DNA of 64,000 nt from Dillenia suffruticosa. Its lineage: Eukaryota > Streptophyta > Magnoliopsida > Dilleniales > Dilleniaceae. The stretch lies in assembly GCA_033439265.1 (NCBI GenBank), contig JAVTVX010000004.1, positions 24,313,201 through 24,377,200 on the forward strand, in the 5' to 3' direction. Both the position numbers and the translations under genes were made by a program. The notes below the pieces were generated by a model that was given only the letters and a program-made list of their open reading frames with translations, was not told where the DNA came from and did no database searches. Positions 11,791 through 22,172 of this stretch are shown piece after piece; the stretch's first letter is position 1, and the number at the start of each line of letters is the position of its first letter.

Positions 11791-12661
11791 TTTTAACTGT
11801 CGGAGATTTGAGATCGGAGATCGAGAGAGAGAGACAGAGAGAGGCGGGCGAGAGAAAAGAGGAAACTTTAGAGAGAGGGGGGAAGTTAGGGTTTTGGTTG
11901 ACCGGCGAATTGAATTTATTGACGGACGTTTGTATTATTTATTTTTTATAGACGGAGAAAACGGATTAGACGGCGTCGGTGAAAGAGAGTACACGTGGAA
12001 GGCATTGGGAATGGAGATTGGATTAGGACCGTAAAATTCCGTTACCGGAGGAAAGCCGTCACGTTGTTCCCGGCCTGTTCGGGTTTAGTGGGACTGTGAG
12101 TGGACATCACCCCCTGTTTTTCTTTTATCGGCTTCTGTCCTATTTTGACCATGGATACCCTTCTCAAATCCTTTATTTACATCGATTTGTTTTTTAACAC
12201 CCTTGGGCTGAGTTATGTGTGTGGGGGTAAAATGGAAAATAATGAGGGGATTAGTTCGGAGTTGTAGTGTTGTACTTCGATGACTTTGAGGTAAAAAACG
12301 TGTGGGGGTTACTACGTTTGTTTTTTGTTTTTGCTGGGAAATGACCGGATCTTCGACGGTTGCCAAATCGGCGGGTAACCGACAGGTGTGGGGCAGGACT
12401 CACTCATGTTGGGTCTGGGCGCATGTCGGGGGAAAAGTAATTGGGTAACGGTGACGTAACGTTGCCGGTGACCACGCAGCTTTTTCCCGGAGGGATGACG
12501 TCTGATCACTATAAGTGCCGTGATGACGGAGCACTGGCAGTCTGCCCACAACATCACTGGGCGGCTGAGGGTTGGATTGAGATTAAGATTTACTCCTGAA
12601 TTGGACTAATCCATCACACACCGTGCCCGTACATGGGTTGTCTCAGTTTACGGTCTTCGTC

Positions 12662-12697
<36 letters not shown>

Positions 12698-13647
12698 AAG
12701 CAGAATAATAATGCGGACCTAAGGAGGCAGGGGTTTGACTTTGGATTGGAGTTCGTGAACAAAAATTATAGCTTCCAAAATTAAAAAGCAAAATTTTTCT
12801 TTTGTAATATTCAATAGTTGAACTCAAGGGTTTGTTTGAGAAATTGGACCGATTGGACATCAATGACAAAAACTAACAACGGGTATCATGATGAAAGAAT
12901 CAAGACAAAGGAGGTCAAAGGGTGGCTGGTTTTGCCAATAATGTAAGTTGGGCTTCTTCAGTTCTAGCTAGACATTGGGTCCCCGGTGGGTGTAATTATC
13001 CTTGTTTTTTTTTTTTTTTTTATATTGCGTTGCGCCTTTATTAGCAAGAAAAAGTGGGTCGATGGTTTCCTATTGACTCCATTTTAGAGGCCACTACGAG
13101 CGGTATCCCTCACGCCACACTCTCCCCCAGAGAAAATGTAGACCAACTTCAATTCAACCTCCAAAAAGATAATTGAATAAGAGTGCTATCAAGATTGCAA
13201 TACAATAAACTGAGATCATTTATAGATTCAATATGATAAATATTTTTTTGGTTTTGACCAACCGTGTCTAGATTATTCAAAAAATAATTTCAAATATTTT
13301 GATCCAAATTTTGAGATCTGTAGTTTAGGAGACGAACATAGGAAAAAAGAAAATCAAATAAAGTCAGCTGTGCTAACTTGGAACGAGTGATGCTATGATC
13401 CATCTAAGCAAGAGCTTCTTGATGTCTGAATGCCTCGTGCTCTGCACCACCCACTCAAGCTTAGCCAGAGCAATCAGTCGTTCTACTTTGTTTCCGAAAT
13501 TATTTATATTCATACACCAACTACTTTTACAAGTCTCACTCTCCCCCTCATCTGTCCACCAAAAGATGGAGCTGCTAAAAAACTGGTACAGTCCATCATC
13601 CTCAAAAATGAAACACATAATTTTGCTGTATTCCTGACAAACCTATT
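11791..13647. other. Intergenic DNA between trihelix and ferredoxin genes
   Basis: Includes the GA-rich trihelix 5' leader, an (AT)n microsatellite at about 12666-12695, a T-run near 13003-13021, and probably the ferredoxin 3' UTR in the last few hundred bases. No further gene was seen. Confidence 0.55.
12666..12695. repeat. (AT)n microsatellite
   Basis: About 15 AT units, intergenic. Confidence 0.95.
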
Positions 13648-16600
13648 TCAGTGTGGTTTCGGTACAAAACCATCAACTGCAAAATTCCTTGTGGCAGCTG
13701 GAAGTGCCAAGCGGAGTCCATCCAGTTCTGGTTTTGCAATCACTTGACAACCTAAACGGGACCTGCATAAAGAAATAATGTTGGGTTAAAGCAAAGGTTG
13801 GCTGGTTAGGAATCTACTTGTCAGCTTGAGGATGAGACACCTACGTTTCTGTAAGCCCGAAGGCGAGATCCAGCATGTCATTCTCCTCGTCCGTTGGATC
13901 CTCAAGTTTATTGTAGTACTCCATATCCTGGTCAATAACGTCATTTATTATCCTCAAATCCTAGCCGATAAGCACCTCGGCATTATGCAGCCACTAGGTT
14001 AAATCAGCATCTTAGAAATTAAAAAAAAAAAAACATGCTAGCATTCTCTGGGCACGAGCCAAGCAAGAAAAGGCATTCTTGCCTTATGATGCCTATACCA
14101 GTATAAATTGTTTAGCAAATTTAAGCATCAGAAGAAAAATGGAAACTACTGGATAGCTTTTTCCCTTTCTTTTTTCCTCGTTTTAAAATCACATAAAAGG
14201 TTCCAATGGCATACCATCACAATCAGATGACATGTGGAACAAGCAAGTGATCCCTCACAAGCGCCTACAAATTAGGAAGAGAAGTTAGCATTCCATATGG
14301 AGGAACAGATCAAAAAGATATCATTCTCATTGTTGCATATCCACCGATTGCAATAAATTTTAAAAGATGCTATTAAAGAACTGCATTCGGTTCATGAATC
14401 TAAAGAAAATCTACAATCCAATTTACCCCATTTTAACCACTTAGTAGAAGAAGGAAAAATATATAATTCAAAGAAGTTTAGCACCGAGAAAAGCATAGAA
14501 CTGCAAAGCCAGGCCACTGATTTATATATATTTTATTTTTTTACCTTCAAGTTCTATGTCATTTTCATGTGCAGCTTCTAACATTGACATTCCAACAGGT
14601 ACCTTTATATGCTTCTCCTCCCCATCCTTCTCAACAAAGGTGACAGATATCCTACAAAACCAAGCCACTAATGAGAGGACATTTAAGTACCAAATGTGGC
14701 CCTTGTATGTTGATGGAAGAATAATGCTGTGTATCAAAGATGGTGGCATTTGTATAATTCATGGGATAACTTCTATGGGATTATATAATTGCATATGTAC
14801 ACCTCAAGTCCCACTTGATATAATAAATATATGTTGACAAAAGAAAGAGCTGTATAGATTGTGTGTGTTGGTTGCACAAATACTGAGTTAGTAACTCCAT
14901 AGACAATCATTCCTTTTAGGGATGGCAAGAACTTACGTCTCCTTTTCTTTACTCCCTTCCTCATTAGACTTTTCCGTAGATGATGTCGAAAATGCCCTGT
15001 GCATCTGAAAATTACATCCAAATGAAAGTACTTAAATTCAATAATCAAATTACATCCAAATGAAAATACTGAAATTCAATGATTAAATATCATTTGAACT
15101 AGTTTTGCCAATATCATCTAAACTGACACTCAGATGTTTTGGATGTGCTAAACAGAAAGCTTCCATGTACCAGGAGAAAATGGACTCAAACTACACAAAT
15201 AGTCCAATCAACTCCCACCTCTTAATGTTCATGCCTATATCACCTACGTTCATTTGTACAACAACCCCTTCATAAAAGGACATTGTAGGATCACTCAATT
15301 ACTCATTCTAGTTTCAGAAGTTCAAGTGTGATGACACAGCAAAACAATCACCAATAAAGTGGGAACATAATAAAGGCCAAAGCATGCTCTGTTGACCTCC
15401 TAGTCAAACTCGTGCATTTTTTGAAAGAAAAGATATTGTAATAATAGAGATTGACAAAATATATGTAGATATATCCTTCTAGAAGAAATGAAAAAAATTA
15501 AAAGTATAAAGAGATGACTTTACAAAAGATCATAATGCCAATTCTCAAAAATGTGAAGCAACTGGACAGGCTTATGTTTGAATCGCAGCTCGGAGATACT
15601 CATTCATCATAGAAATTATTGGAAGTACACAAACTATGATTGAAAGCTTTGTCACTTTAAACAATTTGTGTAACAGAAACTAAGAAAGCCTCGAATGCAA
15701 ACTTCTTGAGTAAGCTAAATGAACACCCTACTGCTCATCTAAATTATACAAGAGGTAAGCTTTCCCTAGGTACTAATTAGTAACTTATACAGATGACTTA
15801 AGGTCGAAACATTGGCACCAACCTAGAGAGTACTTGCAGGAACTAAATAATCAAGAAAAGGGACTTACATGAGGCTGCCAATAAGGGCGAGATGAAAAGT
15901 TCAAGCATTTTTCTCTTTGTGGCGGCGATGCCAATGTACCTGCTGATAACAAAATGTTGTCTCCAATGTAGATGTTAAACAAAACATCTGTGAAACAGAA
16001 ATAAAGACGACGAAAAAAGGACATGACATGTTAACACAGCAATACAACAATTTCAATTAACTCTAATAATGTAAAGTATCTCTTGATTGTCCAACAAATA
16101 TACAAGAAGCATTCAGTGTTTAAGAATCGAATGTCTCAGCCACAAGACATTTTCGCCATGTACCAATCCAATGGCATGTCCAGTTTAGTGTAGACTACAT
16201 CAAGACTTTCATTTTCAAGCATCAATGGCTCATTCGTATACCTTCATTGCATGTCCCCACAAGAAACTAGAATCTAGTTATAGACCATAATGCCAATGTA
16301 TGATGACTCTCTAATTTAAATAGAATAAAGAAACACGAGTTAACACAAACACAGACAAGGAGACACACATCCTACAGAAACACAGGGTCCACCTCACTTG
16401 TTAGCTTGGGCACAAATCTGGTTAATCACCATTCTGCGTACTTGAGTGAGTTCCTCTATGGATGTCAAATGATTTTGCATAAGGTGGTGTCCAATTTAAC
16501 CTATAAATCTCCTGGTTTTATCCTTCAATATGCACTTGAGATGACATGGGTGAGACACTGCTTATAAGCCAAAGTTTCTCTTAGAAATGGCATTAGCCCT

Positions 16601-17377
16601 CTTTTTGGGTATCTTCTGTTAGCAACAACATATAGTTACCAAAAGCAGATAGAAAACCATCAATACCGCATAGCATGTTAGCTGTGATTACTTGTCACAA
16701 GGATATGAACACTTTTGAAGACTTATTGGGATCATGTGTGGGAATTAAGATATATTCTCTACAAGTTCTAATATGGCATGATGGTGGCTAAGGTGGCTGA
16801 ATCATCATACCAACCATTCAGTTTAAGCCAAGGCAATTTGAAGAAAAGATGATTAATCCCACAGTCTAGCAAGTAACAAAGCCTCTCAAGAGCCAAGCAA
16901 TCTCCTTCTCCTCAACAAATAATACCAGGTCCTGTCCGCAACCCCAAGTTCCAAAAAATTAATGGCTTTCACAATGAGGAACCAATCTCAGCGTTTAGCA
17001 TTCCACACAAAGACAGAGTAAATGAAAAGTACCAGGATGGTTATACAACCCAAGCCCTAGAGCCTGTATTTTAGTATGTTTTGTAGTGGGACACTGCCTT
17101 GTCCTGTCGACCCATATCATCACGTGCATAATAATAGAAATTCTAATTAATAAGCAAATAACAATTAATGAACAAACACGGTCCTTCTTGACACGCAATG
17201 CAACTCTTTCCCAACCGTAGCAGCTACAAAATGTTGAAGATTCTTAACGAAGATTAACCATGTAGAAACTAGAAAAGAAAACACAATGGACTCTTCTAAA
17301 CAACCAGAAGACATACCTATAGTAGTTAGGCCGCGAATAGCCCGAGCTCCAAACCTTGAAAACTTGGATATGAACAT
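13648..17377 (-). CDS. Mitochondrial [2Fe-2S] ferredoxin (adrenodoxin-like, MFDX)
   Basis: Seven exons (17377-17317, 15939-15869, 15004-14937, 14651-14545, 14264-14215, 13927-13845, 13762-13648) join in phase to 184 residues. All introns have GT-AG ends. The first about 60 residues are basic and Ser/Arg-rich ([16 protein letters not shown]), as expected of a mitochondrial targeting peptide. The ferredoxin domain follows with [20 protein letters not shown] and the adrenodoxin-type cluster ligands C105, C111, C114 ([10 protein letters not shown]) and C152 (SRLGCQ). The family C-terminal [15 protein letters not shown] is intact. Known role: this ferredoxin takes electrons from mitochondrial ferredoxin reductase for Fe-S cluster assembly and biotin synthesis in the matrix. 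Length and exon pattern match plant MFDX1/2. The first intron is about 1.4 kb. The ATG sits at the start of the targeting-peptide-like exon. Confidence 0.96.
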
Positions 17378-17727
17378 TATTGTTCGCAGCAACTCAAACA
17401 ATCTAAACCGCGAAAAACAAAACAGAAAAACCTTTTTAGCGACAGTAGCATTTACACGAACAGTTGGTGTTCGAGATATCGCACATGAACAAAAGGTACT
17501 TCGAGGATTGGTAAGAAAGTTGAGAAATAACTCACAATTAGGGGAGGCGAAAAAAAAAAAGAAAAAGGAACAAAGAAAAAAAGAGAAGCAAAGTGTATGG
17601 GGGAAATTCTTGTTGGAAACCTTTGACAGAAAAATGAAATCTCGGGACAAGTCTCCGTACCTTATGAAGTTTCAGATGGAGAACATAAAGGGGTATTTCA
17701 AAGGTCGGTTCGAATTCAATTGGGGGG

Positions 17728-17729
<2 letters not shown>

Positions 17730-17764
<35 letters not shown>
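17730..17764. repeat. G-run plus (AG)n microsatellite
   Basis: A run of nine G (17722-17730) leads into about 17 AG units. It lies upstream of the ferredoxin gene, between it and the tRNA gene. Confidence 0.95.
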
Positions 17765-17769
<5 letters not shown>

Positions 17770-17911
17770 AGGTATTCGACTTTGATATCTCAGACTCAGA
17801 TTTTCAAAAGCTTACGTGTTCTCCAATTGCAGTAGCACCGCGAGCCGGGTCCAACAAAAAAGAAAAACGACGCCGTTTGATTGGACAAGGTAATCCCGAG
17901 TTTAAAATAGT

Positions 17912-17915
17912 AAAA
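17912..17915 (-). terminator. Pol III T4 terminator of tRNA-Ala
   Basis: The first run of four T on the minus strand after the tRNA 3' end, 13 bases downstream. A T4 or longer run is the normal RNA polymerase III stop. Confidence 0.6.
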
Positions 17916-17928
17916 GAGTACGTGCGTG

Positions 17929-18001
17929 TGGAGATGCGGGGTATCGAACCCCGTACCTCTCGCATGCAAAGCGAGCGCTCTACCGTTTGAGCTACATCCC
18001 C
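17929..18001 (-). tRNA. tRNA-Ala (anticodon TGC)
   Basis: A 73-base cloverleaf without intron. The acceptor stem GGGGATG pairs with CATCTCC (one G-T pair) with discriminator A. The D arm contains TAGCTCAAACGGTAGAGC (A box), the anticodon loop reads CTTTGCATG with anticodon TGC, and the T arm carries GGGGTTCGATACCCC (B box). CCA is not encoded, as expected for a nuclear gene. It matches the standard plant nuclear tRNA-Ala closely. It lies about 0.55 kb upstream of the ferredoxin start, on the same strand. Confidence 0.97.
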
Positions 18002-19446
18002 AAGCAGTTGTCTGCCTCATCACTTTTCTAAACAATAATAACATCATGTCTCATATAATCGTATGTTTTGTTCATTAAATTGGTTATCGTTTAAATTAAA
18101 TATACCATATGTAAATAAATTATATATTATAATTCATTGATATTTATATTCAATACCTTGACATATTTAAATAAAGTCATAATAAAATGAATTTATAATG
18201 ACAAAACAACTAATAAATAAGAAAAATAATATGTAAAGTTCTGAATACTAATAACAATAATTCAAAACTACAAATATAAGTAGATAAAGAGAGAACAAAA
18301 GTTCCTTCCATAAATTAAGCAATTCCTTCCATTGTGCTCAACAAAAGTGGACTTCATACAGTACTTATATAGTGTTTTAAATTTGATTAAACAAGGTAAC
18401 CTCTTTAGTCATATATGCATTGTTATGTTTAAACACGTTAGATACAAATATAATATGAATCCGGTAATTGTTTGGTCCATCAAACATAAAGGATCAAGAC
18501 TCAAGAGGGAACTTCACCCCTCTCCCCTAGGTCTGTTATGATAGTTAGGTAGTGTCATGAATACCCGTGACACTACCCGATCAAAGTTCGACTTGAACTC
18601 GGGTTAAGGTAGCTTGATATCGAGTTCGACCACAAGCCCAACTGTATCGAGTTTAAAAGATCGACAAATTATCCGAAATCTATTAATTATATTTTTGAAA
18701 AATAATTTTTATATGTAAATATATTTTTAAAAATAAATTTTATATATAAAATTACGTTTATAAATATATTTTTTAAAATATATTACTCACACTATCTAAG
18801 TATACTATTCGACGATACTTCAAACTCAAGCGAGCTTGAGCTCAATCTCGAAAATTGCAAAGTTCACCTAAATAACACTTGAGCTGAGCTCGAGTATCAA
18901 CACTACCCAACTCAATCTGGGTGTCATAACACCCGTACCTCCCCCCACCCCCTAAAAAAAATGAAACATCTTTCCCTTCCCGAGTTGTAAATCTAAACTA
19001 CACCAACAATCTACCACCAATATCATACATACTTGAAATAATCATTATTTCATATTATGGAAAAAAGAGTAATGTCATAAAGAATACCGAATAAAATCAC
19101 AATATATTTTTTTATTGAAAAATATTTTGATAAATTTAAAATATTCTTATCTTTGTTAGTAGTATTACCGGATAAATTTTAATTCATTTGGTTTTGGCTC
19201 TTTTAATCTGTTTAGTATATAATATAATTAGTACAATATTGGATTCAGTTTTTGCTTCATAGGTATGTAGTTGATTTGGCATGTTGGGAATCAATGGTTA
19301 TTGGCCCATCATTTTCCTTGTTAGCATTTAGCAACATTAGTGTTGGCATTTTGTTAATTAGCAAATAGCTAGCAGAAGCATGGTACTCACCGCCCATTCC
19401 CTTGGCCTAAGATGCAATCCTTCCCTCATTATTATCGCTGCATAGC
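18002..19446. other. Intergenic DNA with a repeat-like segment
   Basis: AT-rich, with a 'GAGCTCGAG'-type segment at about 18540-18945 that has the look of a decayed transposable element. It starts with a strong hairpin and contains related 'CACTACCC' and 'ACACCCGTACC' stretches at both ends. No protein was seen. Confidence 0.45.
18548..18577. repeat. Perfect 10-bp inverted repeat
   Basis: GGTAGTGTCA (18548-18557) and TGACACTACC (18568-18577) are exact reverse complements separated by a 10-base loop. A related GTATCAACACTACCC lies near 18894-18908, suggesting that this is one end of a degenerate element. Confidence 0.7.
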
Positions 19447-19457
19447 TTTATATATAT
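19447..19457 (+). promoter_or_regulatory. TATA box of the acyl carrier protein gene
   Basis: TTTATATATAT lies about 100 bases before the ATG, leaving room for a 60-75-base leader. It is the best TATA candidate in the upstream region. Confidence 0.55.
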
Positions 19458-19554
19458 CCTTCTCTACATTGGAGAAGAACATATTTTCTCTCATCATTTA
19501 TCTCCTGTTTTAAGTACTTCGACTTCTTCTTTTGCTTCTTCCAAATTAGCATCC

Positions 19555-20575
19555 ATGGCTTCTTTTGTTTCATCTTCATTCTCTCCTGTGGCTACTCTTC
19601 CTAGCATTCCTAAGGTCCGCTGTGCGGTTTCTAAACTCAATACCCTATCTCCCATTGTAAGTCTTCACTTTTGTTTCTTCTGGTTGATTGTAACTTCTTT
19701 TTTGGGGTGAATATAACGATGAATTATTATGCAGGGAGCTCCTAAGTTGTCTGCACTAAGACTTGTTCCCAAGATAGCTGCAAAAAAGGCATTTTCAATT
19801 CCAAGCTCTTACAAGACCACAATTTCATGCTCAGTTGTAAACATTTCTTAGCCCAATTTTTCTTTAATTATAGTTTTCTTGTCTAAAAGGAATACAGTTT
19901 TTAACATGGGCTTTGCTCCATTTTTGCAGGCTCAACCAGAAACTCTAAAAATTGTGCAGAGCACCATAGCAAAGCAACTCTCCACTGATGAGTGCACCGT
20001 GACTCCTGAAACCAAGTTTGCTGATTTGGGTGCCGATTCTCTGGACACCGTAAGTTTTACATTGCAGGCTTAGACTACCATTAAACAAAGAATAATTTTA
20101 GATGGAACAACCAAATTTTATGTGACAATTGATATGAACATATATTGACCAACTCTCAGTTTAATATAGAAGTATCAACATCCTAGTATAGTGGTCGGTC
20201 TCAAGTTCTAATCTTGGGAGTAGATAAACAGGCGCTCGGACCTTACAATACTCAGATCTGGTAATTCGGATACCGGTTGGTTGTAGATACACCTGCGCCT
20301 AAAAATATATATATATATATATAGGAACTCTCAAGCAGCCGTAATAATCATATGCTCTACCAAGTCAACAAGAAATTTTTGCTTCAGTCGTATTCGATGA
20401 CATGTTTGAGTTATGGAAGGAAATGAGGATTCGATGATTAATATTGTAGGTGGAAATTATGATGGCTTTGGAAGAGAAGTTTGGAGTTTCAATTGGAGAA
20501 GAAGGAGCTGAGAACATTGCAACAGTTCAAGATGCTGCTGATTTGATTGAGAAAGTGAAGGCTGCTTCAGCTTAG
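19555..20575 (+). CDS. Plastid acyl carrier protein
   Basis: Four exons (19555-19656, 19735-19836, 19930-20049, 20450-20575), all phase-0 GT-AG junctions, give 149 residues. The first about 65 residues are Ser/Thr/Lys-rich with almost no acidic residues ([20 protein letters not shown]), a chloroplast transit peptide that ends near TISCSV. The mature ACP domain contains [20 protein letters not shown] with Ser105, where 4'-phosphopantetheine is attached. It then continues [20 protein letters not shown] to the C terminus. Known role: carrier of growing acyl chains for type II fatty-acid synthesis in the stroma. Length and four-exon structure match plant plastidial ACPs. Intron 3 is the longest (400 bases) and holds a SINE-like insertion. 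Confidence 0.96.
20180..20312 (+). mobile_element. tRNA-derived SINE-like fragment in ACP intron 3
   Basis: The start contains TAGTATAGTGGTC, close to a Pol III A box (TRGCNNAGTGG), followed about 18 bases later by AGTTCTAATC, a degenerate B box (GGTTCGANNCC). A unique body and a terminal (AT) stretch follow. This layout fits plant SINEs such as the Au-type. No target-site duplication was clear. Confidence 0.35.
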
Positions 20576-20870
20576 GCTAAATTAAATTACAAATAACATG
20601 TATGTCTTGCGAGTATTTGATGATTTGAATCTCAGAGTTTGAAGAGACCCTCTTCCCATCAATGGTCTCTATTTTTCCATTTTTCCTTGGAGGAGAATTT
20701 GTTGAAATTTTGAGAAGGCCGTTCAGCTTTCTAGCCTTTTCTTTCTGATAGTGAAAGGAAAAAATAATTTAAGATCAATCTTTTCTCTGTTTTCGGGTAT
20801 TTAAACCCAAGTAAAGAACAATCCTATCATCTAGTCAACACACAATCCATGTTTATGGGTCTTGGAGTGA

Positions 20871-20930
20871 TAATTTTTAATTTTTTTTTCAGAAAAAACT
20901 TAATTTTTAATTTTTTTTTCAGAAAAAACT
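20871..20930. repeat. Perfect tandem duplication of a 30-bp unit
   Basis: Two identical copies, each TAATTTTTAA, a T9 run with C, and AGAAAAAACT (20871-20900 and 20901-20930). They lie about 300 bases past the ACP stop, beyond its likely 3' UTR. Confidence 0.9.
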
Positions 20931-21427
20931 TAATTTTAATGTTACTTAAATAATAAATATATGTACATATAATATATATATAGAGAGAGAGAGATGGCTT
21001 CAAGCAAGTTTCATTGAAAGAGGATGTACAATATAGACAAGACAAGATCATATTTACAAGCACATACAAAACCTAAATGCAAAACAAAGGAAATCAAATC
21101 CCAGAAATAAAAACAAGTATGTACAAAACAAAAAACAAAGACACAAACAATCGATGGCCGTTGGAAAGGCAGTGGAGGAGGGGCCAAGGTCCTCTTCTCT
21201 ATCAATTTTTCCTCTTTCGTAAACTCCAAGAAGCATTTCTGTTCATTCCGAAATTGTTTTGTTTGTTATCCGAAGCATCTTCAATCTTATTGTTGCCAAA
21301 TAACTACTACTGAATACGTATCTTATGTTGGACTTCCATGGAAGGGTTGTCCTATGTACAAACAAAGAGGATGTTAATGGTCATTTGCGAAGTCTCCATA
21401 CTCTGTCACTTGAAACTTCTCTCTGAC

Positions 21428-21845
21428 TCAACGATCCAGAGCACTCATCACAATCCTGAAATGCAATATCTATACATCGGTAACCAATTTCAAATATCAA
21501 AAATCATAATAGTAAAATAAAAATCAAACAAATATGGTCCAACTCAACTCATTTTCTTGATTTATTAATGTTATTATTGATTAAAGAATGTTTTATATTG
21601 TGTACCTATAAATATATTTTTCCAAATATATATGATTGTTTGATTAAACAGACAAATTCATGGGATCATTTGGGAGAGAGGGAGGAAAAGATACCAGTCA
21701 TAGACTTTGGCATCAGAAAGTTCTGCGTGCTCAAATGCGTCCGCCCTTGCTACCGTCTTCTTCCTTGGAAACCTCTTGAAATCCCCACGTGGTGTCCCCG
21801 CTGCATGCACAAAAATTACAAAACAAAGGTCACATGTAATCAAAT

Positions 21846-21879
<34 letters not shown>

Positions 21880-22172
21880 CAAGAAGAATGGGTACGTGAA
21901 AAAGGGGAGACAGGAGTTGTAGATGTAGCAGGAGAAGAGGGATTAGAATCGGGAGCAGCAGCAGTAGCAGAACGGTTGCGGAAACTGGAGTTGGAGCGGA
22001 GAATGGTAATGGTGCGAGAGACAAGGTGGTCGTCATCAGCCGTGGCCGGGATGGAGACGGGAGAGGGTCGGTGTCGAAGAGAGAAGGAGTCATATTTGCG
22101 GAGTTTGGCGAGGCCGGTCTCTGGCGCGGGACCGGCAAGCGTTTCGTCCCATAGCTTGTGTAGAAAACCCAT
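21428..22172 (-). CDS. Dormancy-associated / auxin-repressed protein (DRM1 family)
   Basis: Three exons (22172-21896, 21800-21695, 21455-21428) join in phase to 136 residues. The N terminus MGFLHKLWDETLAGPAPETG followed by GLAKLRK is the signature of the family. The C-terminal half keeps SPGTPRGDFKRFPRKK and ends VYDWIVMSALDR, as in DRM1 homologues. The middle is S/T/P-rich and probably disordered. Family knowledge: small plant proteins high in dormant or non-growing tissue and lowered by auxin and sugar; biochemical role unknown. An in-frame ATG nine codons upstream exists, but the family starts at MGxLxKLWD. Intron 1 contains a (GA)n tract close to its donor. The tiny last exon (28 bases) is conserved in family gene structure. 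Confidence 0.93.
21849..21876. repeat. (GA)n microsatellite in DRM1 intron 1
   Basis: Fourteen GA units, read as (CT)n on the coding strand, beginning about 20 bases inside the 95-base first intron. It makes up nearly a third of that intron. Confidence 0.95.

Noticed and set aside
11618-12034. Plus-strand frames opposite the trihelix gene
   Set aside because: They are shadows of the GC-rich trihelix coding strand and its GA-rich leader.
17286-17990. Open frame of 234 codons on the plus strand
   Set aside because: It runs antisense through ferredoxin exon 1, across the (AG)n microsatellite and into the antisense of tRNA-Ala; its length comes from stop-free repeats.
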